Shown: positions 16,322-24,760 of the stretch, in pieces
Position numbering within the stretch: the stretch's first letter is position 1
Layout: each line of letters opens with the position of its first letter
Assembly: GCF_003688915.1 (NCBI RefSeq)
Contig: NZ_REFU01000001.1
Location: forward strand, 3,906,001-3,970,000
Reading direction: 5' to 3'
Length of the DNA stretch: 64,000 nucleotides
Source of the DNA: Rhodococcus sp. SBT000017
GTDB lineage: Bacteria; Actinomycetota; Actinomycetes; Mycobacteriales; Mycobacteriaceae
Notes under the pieces: model-generated
Database searches by the model: none
Told to the model about the DNA's origin: nothing
What the model saw: the letters and a program-made list of their open reading frames with translations, nothing else
Translations under genes and position numbers: made by a program

Positions 16322-17899
16322 TCACATCCTGAAAACGCCGTAGGAGACCGGCTCGAGCGGCGCATTGGCGCACGCCGCGAGGGCCAGTCCGAGGACCTGC
16401 CTGGTATCGGCCGGGTCGATGATGCCGTCGTCCCACAGGCGGGCCGTCGAATAGTAGGGGTTGCCCTGGCTTTCGTACTGCTCACGGATCGGAGCCTTGA
16501 ACGATTCCTGGTCCTCATCGCACCACGGCTGACCTGCAGCGTCGAGTTGTTCGCTGCGCACCGTCGCGAGCACCGACGCCGCCTGCTCGCCGCCCATCAC
16601 CGAGATTCGCGCGTTGGGCCACATGAACAAGAAACGTGGTGAATACGCTCTGCCACACATCGAGTAGTTGCCCGCGCCGTAGGAGCCGCCGATGACGACG
16701 GTGATCTTGGGGACACGGGCACACGCCACCGCGGTGACCATCTTCGCTCCGTGTTTGGCGATGCCGCCTGCCTCGTAGTCGCGGCCGACCATGAAGCCGG
16801 AGATGTTCTGCAGGAAGACGAGCGGGATACTGCGCTTGTCGCACAATTCGATGAAATGTGCGCCCTTCATGGCAGATTCGGCGAACAGCACACCGTTGTT
16901 GGCGATGATTCCGACGGGATGACCGTGAAGGTGGGCGAATCCGGTGACGAGAGTCTTGCCGTATTCGGCTTTGAACTCGTCGAATTCGCCGCCGTCGACC
17001 ACCCGGGTGATCACCTCACGCACGTCGTACGGGGTGCGGGGGTCGGTGGGGACGACGTCGTAGAGCTCGGTCTGGTCGACGACCGGATCACGCGTCGTGA
17101 CGACGTCCCACGGGCGTGGAGTGCGGGGCCCTAGCGTCGACACGATTCGGCGGACCCGGTGTAGTGCGTCTCGATCGTCCTCGGCGAGATGGTCGGTGAC
17201 GCCGGAGATCTTGGAATGCAGATCACCACCGCCGAGTTCTTCTGCGGTGACGACCTCGCCGGTCGCGGCCTTCACCAGTGGCGGGCCGCCGAGGAAGATG
17301 GTGCCCTGGTTCTTGACGATGATGGCCTCGTCGCTCATCGCCGGCACGTAGGCGCCGCCTGCAGTGCACGAACCCATGACCGCGGCGATCTGCGCAATTC
17401 CTTTGGCGCTCATGGTCGCCTGATTGAAGAAGATACGGCCGAAGTGGTCGCGGTCGGGGAACACCTCGTCCTGACGCGGGAGGAATGCGCCGCCCGAGTC
17501 GACGAGGTAGATGCACGGCAGGGTGTTCTGCAGGGCGATCTCCTGCGCGCGCAGATGCTTCTTGACCGTCATCGGGTAGTACGTGCCGCCCTTGACGGTG
17601 GCGTCGTTGGCGATGATGACGCATTCGCGACCGGAGACGCGGCCGATGCCGGCGATCACTCCCGCGCCGGGGCACTCGTCGTCGTAGAGACCGTTGGCAG
17701 CCAGTGGCGCGATCTCCAGGAACGGGCTGCCGGGATCGAGTAGCTCGTCGACGCGGTCGCGGGGGAGGAGTTTGCCTCGCGCGATGTGGCGTTCCCGGGA
17801 TTTTTCGCTACCGCCGAGCGCCGCCGCGGCGAGCCGCTCGGCCAGCTCACTGGTGAGAAGCTCGTGATCTGCCCGGTTGGCAGCAATATCGATTGCCAT
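16322..17899 (-). CDS. accD1: Methylcrotonyl-CoA carboxylase beta subunit
   Basis: This 525-residue carboxyltransferase moves CO2 from biotin to 3-methylcrotonyl-CoA in leucine breakdown. It carries the family segments [78 protein letters not shown] and [20 protein letters not shown], followed by [17 protein letters not shown]. That last pair is characteristic of MCC-type beta subunits. The ATG was preferred over a GTG three codons upstream because the AAGG site is ten bases from the ATG but only one from the GTG. It is the first gene of the operon, and its promoter region holds an inverted repeat facing a TetR gene. Confidence 0.9.
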   Translation of the reverse strand: MAIDIAANRADHELLTSELAERLAAAALGGSEKSRERHIARGKLLPRDRVDELLDPGSPFLEIAPLAANGLYDDECPGAGVIAGIGRVSGRECVIIANDATVKGGTYYPMTVKKHLRAQEIALQNTLPCIYLVDSGGAFLPRQDEVFPDRDHFGRIFFNQATMSAKGIAQIAAVMGSCTAGGAYVPAMSDEAIIVKNQGTIFLGGPPLVKAATGEVVTAEELGGGDLHSKISGVTDHLAEDDRDALHRVRRIVSTLGPRTPRPWDVVTTRDPVVDQTELYDVVPTDPRTPYDVREVITRVVDGGEFDEFKAEYGKTLVTGFAHLHGHPVGIIANNGVLFAESAMKGAHFIELCDKRSIPLVFLQNISGFMVGRDYEAGGIAKHGAKMVTAVACARVPKITVVIGGSYGAGNYSMCGRAYSPRFLFMWPNARISVMGGEQAASVLATVRSEQLDAAGQPWCDEDQESFKAPIREQYESQGNPYYSTARLWDDGIIDPADTRQVLGLALAACANAPLEPVSYGVFRM

Positions 17900-17942
17900 G
17901 AGGTGCACGCCTTAGGGGTTGGACGCCGGTGTCACAGGAGTT

Positions 17943-17988
17943 CAGTTAATGGTTGATAACTGACATCATAGTAAACTACGATTAACTG
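17943..17988. promoter_or_regulatory. AT-rich inverted repeat, likely TetR operator
   Basis: CAGTTAAT (17943-17950) and ATTAACTG (17981-17988) are perfect inverted copies, 30 bases apart. Within the left half GTTA-N8-TAAC (17945-17960) is also symmetric. The region is strikingly AT-rich for this genome and lies between the divergent accD1 operon and TetR gene, so it probably controls both. Confidence 0.55.
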
Positions 17989-18013
17989 AGAGTCCAGGGT
18001 CGAGGGGGAGCCA

Positions 18014-18619
18014 GTGCAGGAGTTGGAGGCAAAGCCGACGACGGTGCGTGAGCAGCGCAAGGCCGAGCGTCGACAGCAGTTGCTCGATGCCGCAGCATCG
18101 CTGTTCGCCGAACGCGGATTCACCTCGGTGCGACTCGAGGATCTGGGCGCGGCAGTCGGTGTCAGCGGACCGGCCGTCTACCGTCACTTCCCGAACAAGG
18201 AAGCCGTGCTCGTCGAGCTGATGGTCGGGATCTCGGAGTATCTGCTCGACGGTGGCCGGGCGGTGGTCGATCGTGGTAGGGCTGCCGTGGATACGTTGTC
18301 TGCGTTGGTCGAGTTCCACCTCGACTTTGCCTTCGACACACCGGCATTCATCAGAATCCAGGATCGCGACCTACAGAGTCTTCCGGAGGGCGCTCGACGC
18401 AAGGTGCGCCGAATGCAGCGTGAGTACGTGGAACTCTGGGTCGGGGTGCTCTGCGCCGTCGGCCCGGAACTGAACGAGGCCGACGCTCGAACTGCGGCAC
18501 ACGCGGTCTTCGGCCTCATCAACTCCACGCCCAACAGTGCGGGGCGTACTCCGTCGAAGAATGCTCGTCCCGTGTTGCGCGCAATGGCGCTCAGGGCATT
18601 GGGGGTTGCTGCGCCGTAG
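18014..18619 (+). CDS. TetR/AcrR regulator of the leucine operon
   Basis: This 201-residue repressor has a GTG start with a GAGGGGGAG site eight bases upstream. The N-terminal helix-turn-helix reads RRQQLLDAAASLFAERGFTSVRLEDLGAAVGVSGPAVYRHFPNKEAV, split here over residues 20-66 of the protein, and is fully typical. The C-terminal ligand domain has no recognisable specificity motif. It is divergent from the acc operon with an AT-rich inverted repeat between, the same arrangement as the TetR gene Rv2506 beside the mycobacterial cluster. A CoA-ester inducer is likely but not shown. Confidence 0.88.
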   Translation: MQELEAKPTTVREQRKAERRQQLLDAAASLFAERGFTSVRLEDLGAAVGVSGPAVYRHFPNKEAVLVELMVGISEYLLDGGRAVVDRGRAAVDTLSALVEFHLDFAFDTPAFIRIQDRDLQSLPEGARRKVRRMQREYVELWVGVLCAVGPELNEADARTAAHAVFGLINSTPNSAGRTPSKNARPVLRAMALRALGVAAP

Positions 18620-18699
18620 CTTCGGATCCGCTCAGTTCGGTTGCGGAGCAGCGGAGTTGGAGTCGGGGCATCAGCGTCGGAGTAGAGGGCTACGGGCAG

Positions 18700-18727
18700 C
18701 TCACCTGTAAGTGAGTTGCACACTCAC
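18700..18727. promoter_or_regulatory. Overlapping palindromes before the redox operon
   Basis: CTCAC (18700-18704) pairs with GTGAG (18711-18715), and GTGAGT (18711-18716) pairs with ACTCAC (18722-18727) across five bases. The shared half-site makes a nested operator about 90 bases before the azoreductase-like gene. The HxlR or XRE regulators encoded nearby could bind it. Confidence 0.5.
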
Positions 18728-18815
18728 CTCAAAGTGCGTTCTTGTGCGTTCGTCTCCATGTCGGTTCCAATTGGTCTGCGCATCAGTGCAGACTCCTCGA
18801 CGAAAGTGGGTTCCG

Positions 18816-19451
18816 ATGACGAAGGTCCTGGAAATAGTTGCGTCACCCCGTGGTGCCGACTCCTTCTCCGCGCAGATAACTGCGACGTACGTGGCCGAGT
18901 TGGCTGCCTCCGGTGCCGAGGTCGTCACCTGGAATCTGTTCGAGATGAACCTGCCCGAGTTCGGCACGGTCGCCGCCAACGCGAAGATGGCGGTGTTCAG
19001 CGGCGCAGAGCAGACCGCCGAGCAGCAGAAACTGTGGGGTGAGTGCAAGGAGTTGTTCGAGACCTTTGCCGAGTTCGATGTGTATGCGATCGCGTTGCCG
19101 CTGTGGAACGCAGGTGTGCCGTACAAGTTCAAGCAATTCGTCGACATCGTGACGCAGCCGGGATGGTCGTTCGGCTTCGACCCCGAGGCCGGCTACAGCG
19201 GATTGCTGGCCGACAAGCGAGCCTTCGTGTCTCTGACCAGTGGGGTGTTCCACCCCGGGGTGAGCGCAGCATTCGGCTCCGACTTCGCCCAGCCGTTCGT
19301 CGATGACTGGCTCCGGTTCATCGGAATCCAGGACATCACCTACGAACGCTTCTCGCCGACGGTGATGACCGCCGATGCCCAGGCGGATCTTGTGGGGCAC
19401 ATCGAGGGGGCCCGCGGAGCAGCCACCTCGATCACAGGCGTACTCGCATGA
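18816..19451 (+). CDS. FMN-dependent NADH-azoreductase-like flavoprotein
   Basis: This 211-residue protein has the flavodoxin-like fold of the AzoR/NAD(P)H-quinone reductase family. The start MTKVLEIVASPRGADSFSAQI gives the phosphate-binding loop SPRGADS. The flavin-contacting segment AIALPLWNAGVPYKFKQFVD, followed by IVTQPGWSFGFDPEAGYSGLL, matches AzoR-type proteins, as does the SLTSGVFHPG loop. It would reduce quinones or azo compounds by two electrons. The ATG has GTGGG seven bases upstream. Its stop overlaps the ATG of the ATPase gene, so both are made together in a four-gene operon. Confidence 0.82.
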   Translation: MTKVLEIVASPRGADSFSAQITATYVAELAASGAEVVTWNLFEMNLPEFGTVAANAKMAVFSGAEQTAEQQKLWGECKELFETFAEFDVYAIALPLWNAGVPYKFKQFVDIVTQPGWSFGFDPEAGYSGLLADKRAFVSLTSGVFHPGVSAAFGSDFAQPFVDDWLRFIGIQDITYERFSPTVMTADAQADLVGHIEGARGAATSITGVLA

Positions 19452-20149
19452 ACCTGGGGATTTCCGGAACTTACTCCAGTGGTAAGACCATCACCTCCAT
19501 GGTCCTGTCGCACTACACCGGAATTCCCCGGACGCGGGCCAAGACGATGCGGGAGATCCTCCCGGATGCGGCACCGGGTAAGACCCTCGAAGAATGCACC
19601 TCGTCCCAGTTGATCCAGATGATCGTCGTCCGGCACTCGGACCGGTGTGCGCACGAACGTCTTCTCGACGGCAACTTCGTCTCCGACGGTTCGTCACTTC
19701 AGGAATGGATCTACGGTGCCGTTCGTGTGAAAGTGGGAATCAATCCCAACGAGTCGGCGTCGCTCGAATCGGACGCCTCGGTCGACAAGACCCCGGAATT
19801 GGCATACTTCGAGGATGTCATGAGCGAGTTGGGCAAAGCTTTCAAGCGGCACGTCCGCGAGACATTCACCGCGTTCGTTCATCTGCCGAATGAGCTGCCG
19901 TTGTCCGAGGACGGGCACCGCCCGGTCAACGCCACGTTTCGTGACTCGTCCGACAGGCTTCTCATGCAGGTCATGGGGGAGATCGACATGCCCTACACCG
20001 TGATCGGCGGCAGTTTGGGCGAGCGGGCAGAGCGGATCGCGCAGCACTTCCGACTTCCCGTGGTGATGTCGGTCGAGGAAGCCATCGCGGCCGCGGAGCG
20101 GGAGTACGGGGCGATGGACGTGCGTAGCGAGACACAGCGGTCGGCGTGA
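19448..20149 (+). CDS. NadR-like P-loop ATPase/kinase
   Basis: This 233-residue protein opens with MNLGISGTYSSGKTITSM, a Walker A loop (GTYSSGKT) at its very N-terminus. It has the layout of AAA_28/NadR-type nucleoside kinases and ATPases, with a lid region RDSSDRLLMQVMGEIDMPY and VIGGSLGERAERI near the end. The central part, LDGNFVSDGSSLQEWIYG, resembles the substrate region of such proteins. The ATG overlaps the azoreductase stop. A small-molecule kinase or a regulator of the redox partners is possible. I cannot name the substrate. Confidence 0.7.
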   Translation: MNLGISGTYSSGKTITSMVLSHYTGIPRTRAKTMREILPDAAPGKTLEECTSSQLIQMIVVRHSDRCAHERLLDGNFVSDGSSLQEWIYGAVRVKVGINPNESASLESDASVDKTPELAYFEDVMSELGKAFKRHVRETFTAFVHLPNELPLSEDGHRPVNATFRDSSDRLLMQVMGEIDMPYTVIGGSLGERAERIAQHFRLPVVMSVEEAIAAAEREYGAMDVRSETQRSA

Positions 20150-20179
20150 GAATCCGACTGACCGAGAAGCGGAGTGACG

Positions 20180-21175
20180 ATGCCAGCTCTGATGCAGGTT
20201 GCAGCGTACCGAGAGCTCGGAGATGCTCGGGACGTATTGACAGTGCGGCAGATCGAAGCACCCGACCCAGGCCCCGGCGAGGTTCGTATCAGGGTCCGAA
20301 TGTCTGGAATCAATCCGTCCGATTGGCGTGCGCGCCGGACGGGCCGGCCCTGGGCGGGCGCGGAGTGGTCGATACCGCACTCGGACGGTTCGGGAACGAT
20401 CGACGCTGTGGGAGAGGGCGTTTCCGAGTCCAGGCTCGGTGAGCGAGTGTGGATATGGAACGGTGCATGGAACCGTTCGCACGGCACAGCGTCGCAGTTC
20501 TTGTGTCTACCCCAGCGTCAGGCAGTCCTGATTCCCGACCATGTTTCCGACGAGTTCGCCGCCGGAATCGGAATTCCCTACATGACTGCGTGGCACTGTC
20601 TGCACGTCGACGGTCCGCTGTCGGGAAGGACCGTCCTCGTGACCGGTGGAGCAGGGGCAGTCGGCAACGCTGCCATTCAGCTCGCCAAGTACGAGGGGGC
20701 TTTCGTCGTCACCACGGTGTCGTCCCCGGAAAAGGCGCGGATCGCGCAGAACGCCGGAGCGGACGTAGTGATCGACTACCGCAATGCTGCCGATCTTGCG
20801 GCGGAAATCACCGCAGCAAGCCCATATGGTGGCGTCGACTTGGTCGTCGAGGTTGCGTTGGGTGCAAATATCGATTGCACGGCTAGGGTACTCAATCCCC
20901 GAGGGACGGTCGTTGCGTATGCACCGGAACCGGAACCTCCATGTCTGCCGACGCAGCGTCTGCTGTTCCTGCAAGCCTCGGTCCGATTCATGCTCGTGTA
21001 CACGATCTCGGAACCCGAGCAGGACGCCGCGGTCACCGGAATAGTCGACGCGTTGTCCGACTGTTCGCTCGAACAGCTCCCGACCACGGTGTTCGGTATG
21101 ACCGACATCGTCGCGGCACACGAGGCTGTCGAGGCCGGGACGATAGGCAAGGTCCTTGTCGACCCGTGGAAGTAG
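20180..21175 (+). CDS. Quinone oxidoreductase, zinc-free MDR family
   Basis: This 331-residue NADPH-dependent reductase of the QOR branch of medium-chain dehydrogenases has GGAG five bases before the ATG. A GTG two codons upstream is possible. The N-terminal GroES-like domain has PGPGEVRIRVRMSGINPSDW and lacks the zinc-binding Cys/His set. The nucleotide domain has the NADPH fold VLVTGGAGAVGNAAIQLAKYEGAFV, and NAGADVVIDYR. It would reduce quinones or enones. It follows the ATPase gene by 30 bases and precedes an XRE regulator by 13, forming a redox operon. Confidence 0.88.
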   Translation: MPALMQVAAYRELGDARDVLTVRQIEAPDPGPGEVRIRVRMSGINPSDWRARRTGRPWAGAEWSIPHSDGSGTIDAVGEGVSESRLGERVWIWNGAWNRSHGTASQFLCLPQRQAVLIPDHVSDEFAAGIGIPYMTAWHCLHVDGPLSGRTVLVTGGAGAVGNAAIQLAKYEGAFVVTTVSSPEKARIAQNAGADVVIDYRNAADLAAEITAASPYGGVDLVVEVALGANIDCTARVLNPRGTVVAYAPEPEPPCLPTQRLLFLQASVRFMLVYTISEPEQDAAVTGIVDALSDCSLEQLPTTVFGMTDIVAAHEAVEAGTIGKVLVDPWK

Positions 21176-21188
21176 CTACGACGTGGTC

Positions 21189-22055
21189 ATGGATCCCGAA
21201 GCCGAGGGAGCGAATTATCGGAGGTCCGAACTCGCCCGGTTCTTGCGGGCGTGCCGTGAACGGACTTCACCGGTCGACGCAGGGCTGCTCGACTGCATGC
21301 CACCGAGACGTCGGATTCGGGGATTACGCCGCCAAGAGGTAGCCGAACTCGCAGGAGTCGGCATGTCCTGGTACACGTGGCTGGAGCAGGGCCGAGACAT
21401 CACTCTCACCATCGAAGTCGCCCGTTCGCTGGTGCAGGCCTTCGGGCTTTCCTCGGACGAGGCGACGTATCTGTACTCGCTGGGGGGGTTGACCGAATCG
21501 CCCGTCGATGGCTTGCAACGCGACCACGCAGTCGATCTCCCGTCGGACAAGGCACGTGCATCGGACCGGTGCGGGTCCTCCCCGAGTGAGTTGTTCGATG
21601 TGCGATTGGTCGTTGATGGACTCGACAGGCTGTATCCCGCATACGCGATCAACCGCTATTGGGAGGTGGTTGCAGCGAACGCCCACGCTCAGCGGGAATT
21701 GGGCGTGCGTGTCGGTACCAACTGCATGGTTCGGTTCTTCACCGAGGCCGGACGCCAATCCTGGTATGGACGAACAGATCTGGCGGGACGAGTCCTGGTG
21801 GGCCGCTACCGGCAACAGGTTGCGAGGTATCCGTACGATTCACGTCTCCAGGACACCGTGACGGCGCTGATGAATGTTCCCGAGTTCCGCACTCTGTGGG
21901 AACGACATGAAGTCATCGCGTCACTACCGGGCACGATCAGCTATCGCGCTGGTGGAAGTGCTGCGCCCCGCGAGTATCGAACGATAGGCCTGACTCCCAC
22001 GACCGAATCGGCACTGAGCGTGGTCCTCAATGTGCCTGTCGACGACCCGTCGTGA
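21189..22055 (+). CDS. XRE-family regulator with MmyB-like ligand domain
   Basis: This 288-residue regulator has an N-terminal helix-turn-helix (RRSELARFLRACRERTSP, then RGLRRQEVAELAGVGMSWYTWLEQG at about residues 45-70). A C-terminal PAS-like domain of the MmyB/MltR type follows, marked by YPAYAINRYWEVVAANAHAQRELG and GRYRQQVARYPYD. This architecture is common in actinobacteria beside oxidoreductases. The chosen ATG gives MDPEAEGANYRR; no strong ribosome-binding site is seen and a GTG at 21156 inside the previous gene is possible. As last gene of the operon it probably regulates it. Confidence 0.82.
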   Translation: MDPEAEGANYRRSELARFLRACRERTSPVDAGLLDCMPPRRRIRGLRRQEVAELAGVGMSWYTWLEQGRDITLTIEVARSLVQAFGLSSDEATYLYSLGGLTESPVDGLQRDHAVDLPSDKARASDRCGSSPSELFDVRLVVDGLDRLYPAYAINRYWEVVAANAHAQRELGVRVGTNCMVRFFTEAGRQSWYGRTDLAGRVLVGRYRQQVARYPYDSRLQDTVTALMNVPEFRTLWERHEVIASLPGTISYRAGGSAAPREYRTIGLTPTTESALSVVLNVPVDDPS

Positions 22056-22081
22056 AACGCGAAAAACCAAGATGGAACGCG

Positions 22082-22495
22082 TCAGTTTCGGGAGTCGGCT
22101 TCTTCGGCCTCGGCTCGAATTCTGTTGTCGAGCACCCGATCGATGTTCTCCTCCGTCCACTCCTTGAAACGGGTGACGATAGTGAGTACCTCGCGCCCCA
22201 TCGGCTCGAGTGAATACTCGACGCGAGGGGGAATCCCTGGCATCGCGTGACGCGACATGAATCCGTCGCGTCGCAGCGTGCGGAGGGTCTGCGCCATCAT
22301 TTTGTGACTGATTCCCGGGAGCTGTCTACGAATATCCGAGTAGCGCACCGCGGGCTCCGTATCGAGGATCAGTAGAGTGCGGATCACCCACTTGCTGGAC
22401 AGAACTTCGAACAATTCACGGGCCGCGCAATAGCCCGGTGCCTCGGGTGCGATCGACTGACGCGAAGTAGCCGTTGCGGGATTCGGGTCGTGCAT
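22082..22495 (-). CDS. HxlR-family winged-helix regulator
   Basis: This 137-residue protein has an AAGGAGG site five bases before the ATG. The core reads CAARELFEVLSSKWVIRTLLIL, then YSDIRRQLPGISHKMMAQTLRTLRRDG, then YSLEPMGREVLTIV. That order is diagnostic of HxlR proteins, with the dimer interface next to the recognition helix. The single Cys in GYCAARELF is at the conserved position used by redox- or aldehyde-sensing HxlR members. It lies directly downstream of the LLM gene on the same strand and converges on the XRE gene. It may control the redox operon, the AvrD cluster, or both. Confidence 0.87.
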   Translation of the reverse strand: MHDPNPATATSRQSIAPEAPGYCAARELFEVLSSKWVIRTLLILDTEPAVRYSDIRRQLPGISHKMMAQTLRTLRRDGFMSRHAMPGIPPRVEYSLEPMGREVLTIVTRFKEWTEENIDRVLDNRIRAEAEEADSRN

Positions 22496-22522
22496 CGTGC
22501 CTCCTTCGTATGGTGTCGGTGA

Positions 22523-23470
22523 CTAGCGTGCTGCTCGTAGAGCATGTGCGACGTCGGAAATTCGGCCGGGTACGTGACCTGCTGTCACCATGTTGACGAT
22601 CAGACCGCCTACTCCCTTGTCGACTATTCGCCCCAGTAGCTGATCAGCCACGGTAGCCGCAGTTCCGACGAAATGTCGGCCCACGGCTGCTGCGGCGACA
22701 CCGCCGCGGCGAGCCATGAATGCCTCGTGAACCACCTGTGCCTCCCGGTCCGAATCTGCGGTGAACAAGTAGGCGGTGTACGACGTGAGCAGAGTGGCGG
22801 GGTCGCGGTCGACCTCCGCGCAGCGGGCTTCCGCGGCAGACACCTTCCGAGTGATCACTGCAGCGTCACAGAGAATGTTGAGATGATCGGCGTACCGCGC
22901 TGCCAGTCCGAACGTGCGCAGCTCCCCGCCGCCACCCACCAATACCGGGATGTCCGATCGCAACGGAGGGTTCATGATGGGTCGATCGCATCGGAACCAG
23001 CGACCGGAGAAAACGCCGGGATCACCGGAAATCAATGCACGCAGAATCTGTAGTGTCTCGGAGAGCTTTTCGTATCTGTCCGACAACCGCCCGAGGTCGA
23101 AGCCAAAGTCTCGATGTTCTCTCTCGAACCAGCCGGTGCCCAAGCCGAATCCGCCGCGTCCACCGCTGATGGCATCGATAGTCGCGGTGGACTTGGCCAG
23201 CAGCGTCGGATTTCGGTAGGTGACACTGGACACCAGCGGTGACAGCCCGATGTTCGACGTCGTCGCTGCCAGTGCCGATAGTAGGGTCTGAGACTCGAAC
23301 ATCGTCCCGTCGATGGGACCGATGAGCGGCAAGGGGTAGAAGTGGTCCATCACGTAGAGGCAGTCGAAGCCCGCAGATTCTGCTTCGTGGGCTTGGGCAA
23401 CGACGAGCCCGAACGTGTCCTGGGGTGATGTGCCGTACTCGAAATCCGGAATCTGATAGCCGAGAAACAC
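22523..23470 (-). CDS. LLM-class flavin-dependent oxidoreductase
   Basis: This 315-residue TIM-barrel protein of the luciferase-like family probably uses F420 or FMN. The GTG four bases after the ACP stop gives FLGYQIPDFEYG, followed by SAGFDCLYVMDHFYPLP, LSPLVSSVTYRNPTLLAKSTATID, GRGGFGLGTGWFEREH (the family GxGTGW loop) and IPVLVGGGGELRTFGLAARYAD. The C-terminal part has GTAATVADQLLGRIVDKGVGGL. No strong ribosome-binding site is visible, which fits translational coupling. As last gene of the AvrD/KAS III/ACP set it could oxidise or reduce the acyl product. The substrate is unknown. Confidence 0.87.
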   Translation of the reverse strand: MFLGYQIPDFEYGTSPQDTFGLVVAQAHEAESAGFDCLYVMDHFYPLPLIGPIDGTMFESQTLLSALAATTSNIGLSPLVSSVTYRNPTLLAKSTATIDAISGGRGGFGLGTGWFEREHRDFGFDLGRLSDRYEKLSETLQILRALISGDPGVFSGRWFRCDRPIMNPPLRSDIPVLVGGGGELRTFGLAARYADHLNILCDAAVITRKVSAAEARCAEVDRDPATLLTSYTAYLFTADSDREAQVVHEAFMARRGGVAAAAVGRHFVGTAATVADQLLGRIVDKGVGGLIVNMVTAGHVPGRISDVAHALRAAR

Positions 23471-23474
23471 GGGA

Positions 23475-23717
23475 CTAGGTAGAGGGAGAGACGGCGGAGA
23501 TGAGTGCGGCGAGATCGCCGAATGTATTGCAGTCGTAAAGGTCCGGCTCGGAAAGCGGGATGCCGAACTCCTTCTCGAGTGCTGAACCGAGTTCGAGCAC
23601 AGCAAGGGAATCGAATCCGATGTCCTCGAATCGTTGGTCCATGGCAATGATGAAGTCATCGTCGGGAAATGTACGGTCTACGAGTGCTTGTAGGGCGTTC
23701 ACATCCAGTGCAGTCAT
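23475..23717 (-). CDS. Stand-alone acyl carrier protein
   Basis: This 80-residue acidic protein carries acyl groups on a phosphopantetheine arm. The attachment site is Ser37 in EDIGFDSLAVLELGSALEKEF, the standard DSL motif followed by helix 2. A C-terminal DLYDCNTFGDLAALI matches helix 3-4 of ACPs. The ATG overlaps the KAS III stop (ATGA), so it is coupled to that ketosynthase rather than to a general fatty acid locus. It is probably dedicated to this cluster, receiving malonyl and holding the beta-ketoacyl product. Confidence 0.9.
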   Translation of the reverse strand: MTALDVNALQALVDRTFPDDDFIIAMDQRFEDIGFDSLAVLELGSALEKEFGIPLSEPDLYDCNTFGDLAALISAVSPST

Positions 23718-24760
23718 GTCATAGCTCCGTTCGACAGATTGGTGGGGCACAGGTCCGATGTGTAGACGGGGGTGACGTCAGGCCAGTCCAGAGTGGCAGC
23801 GGCCCAGGTGGTTCCGGCACCGTAGGCGGTGAGCAGGGTCTTGCTCGAAGTGGCGATGCTCTTGCCTCTGGCCGCCATGGCGAGGGGAATCGACGCCGCA
23901 GAGGTATTGCCCACTTCGTCGAGATGAACAACGGCCTTGTGTGCAGGAATGCCAAGTTCGTTGGCGACGCCGCGGAGGATTCTTGCATTGGCCTGGTGGC
24001 CGATCAGTGTGTCCACCTGACCTACCGTCCATCCGGGCACCTCGAGAGCTCGAAGTGAGATGTCGGCCATTGCGCGAATTGCACGTGTGAACACCCGACG
24101 CCCGTCCATTCGAAAGTACGGGGAAAGCGCCTCGTCAGGGTGCGCTGCTGAGTATGCACCTCCGCCTGGAACCGAAATGAGTTGACTATCGGTGCCTTCC
24201 GAGGCAAGTTCGACACCGTGAACCTGTCCGGAAAGGGCATCCGGGTCGTATCGGAGCAGAACCGCCCCGGCTCCGTCTCCGAAGATCACTGCGGTGGATC
24301 TGTCTCGCTTGTCCAACAGCGTGCTGAACGACTCTGCGGCAACGACGAGTGCCGAGTCGTATTTGCCCTCGCCGAGCATCGATCCGGCGACGGAGAGCGC
24401 ATACAGGAATCCCGAACACACCGCCGATACATCGAAGGCGGGGCGCGATGTGAGTCCGAGGTTGGATGCTACCACTGGAGCTGTTGCAGGACAACGGAAG
24501 TCCGGTGTCGTGGTGGCACAGACTACGATGTCCGGCTCGAATTCCCTTCGGGCCGAATCGAGTGCATTCGCAGCAGCGGCAGTTGCCATGTCGCTGGTGG
24601 TCACACCAGGGCCGACGAAGTGTCGACTTCTGATTCCCGTTCTCTGGGTGATCCATTCGTCCGAGGTATCGAGATCGGTGCAGAGTTGGTGATTGTGAAC
24701 GGGGGCTCCGGGTACGAAACCGCCGATCCCTACGATCCGAACCCCACGGAATTCAACCAC
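23714..24760 (-). CDS. 3-oxoacyl-ACP synthase III (KAS III, FabH-like)
   Basis: This 348-residue thiolase-fold enzyme condenses an acyl-CoA starter with malonyl-ACP. The start is a GTG overlapping the AvrD gene by eight bases, with an AGGA upstream. Active-site residues are all present: Cys115 in VSAVCSGFLYAL, His255 in LIGHQANARI and Asn285 in DEVGNTSAAS. RVRIVGIGGFVPGAPV-like N-terminus, DEWITQRTGIRSRHF and GDGAGAVLL are typical of KAS III. Being translationally coupled to an AvrD-family gene on one side and an ACP gene on the other, it most likely provides a beta-ketoacyl-ACP for AvrD. Confidence 0.9.
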   Translation of the reverse strand: MVEFRGVRIVGIGGFVPGAPVHNHQLCTDLDTSDEWITQRTGIRSRHFVGPGVTTSDMATAAAANALDSARREFEPDIVVCATTTPDFRCPATAPVVASNLGLTSRPAFDVSAVCSGFLYALSVAGSMLGEGKYDSALVVAAESFSTLLDKRDRSTAVIFGDGAGAVLLRYDPDALSGQVHGVELASEGTDSQLISVPGGGAYSAAHPDEALSPYFRMDGRRVFTRAIRAMADISLRALEVPGWTVGQVDTLIGHQANARILRGVANELGIPAHKAVVHLDEVGNTSAASIPLAMAARGKSIATSSKTLLTAYGAGTTWAAATLDWPDVTPVYTSDLCPTNLSNGAMT

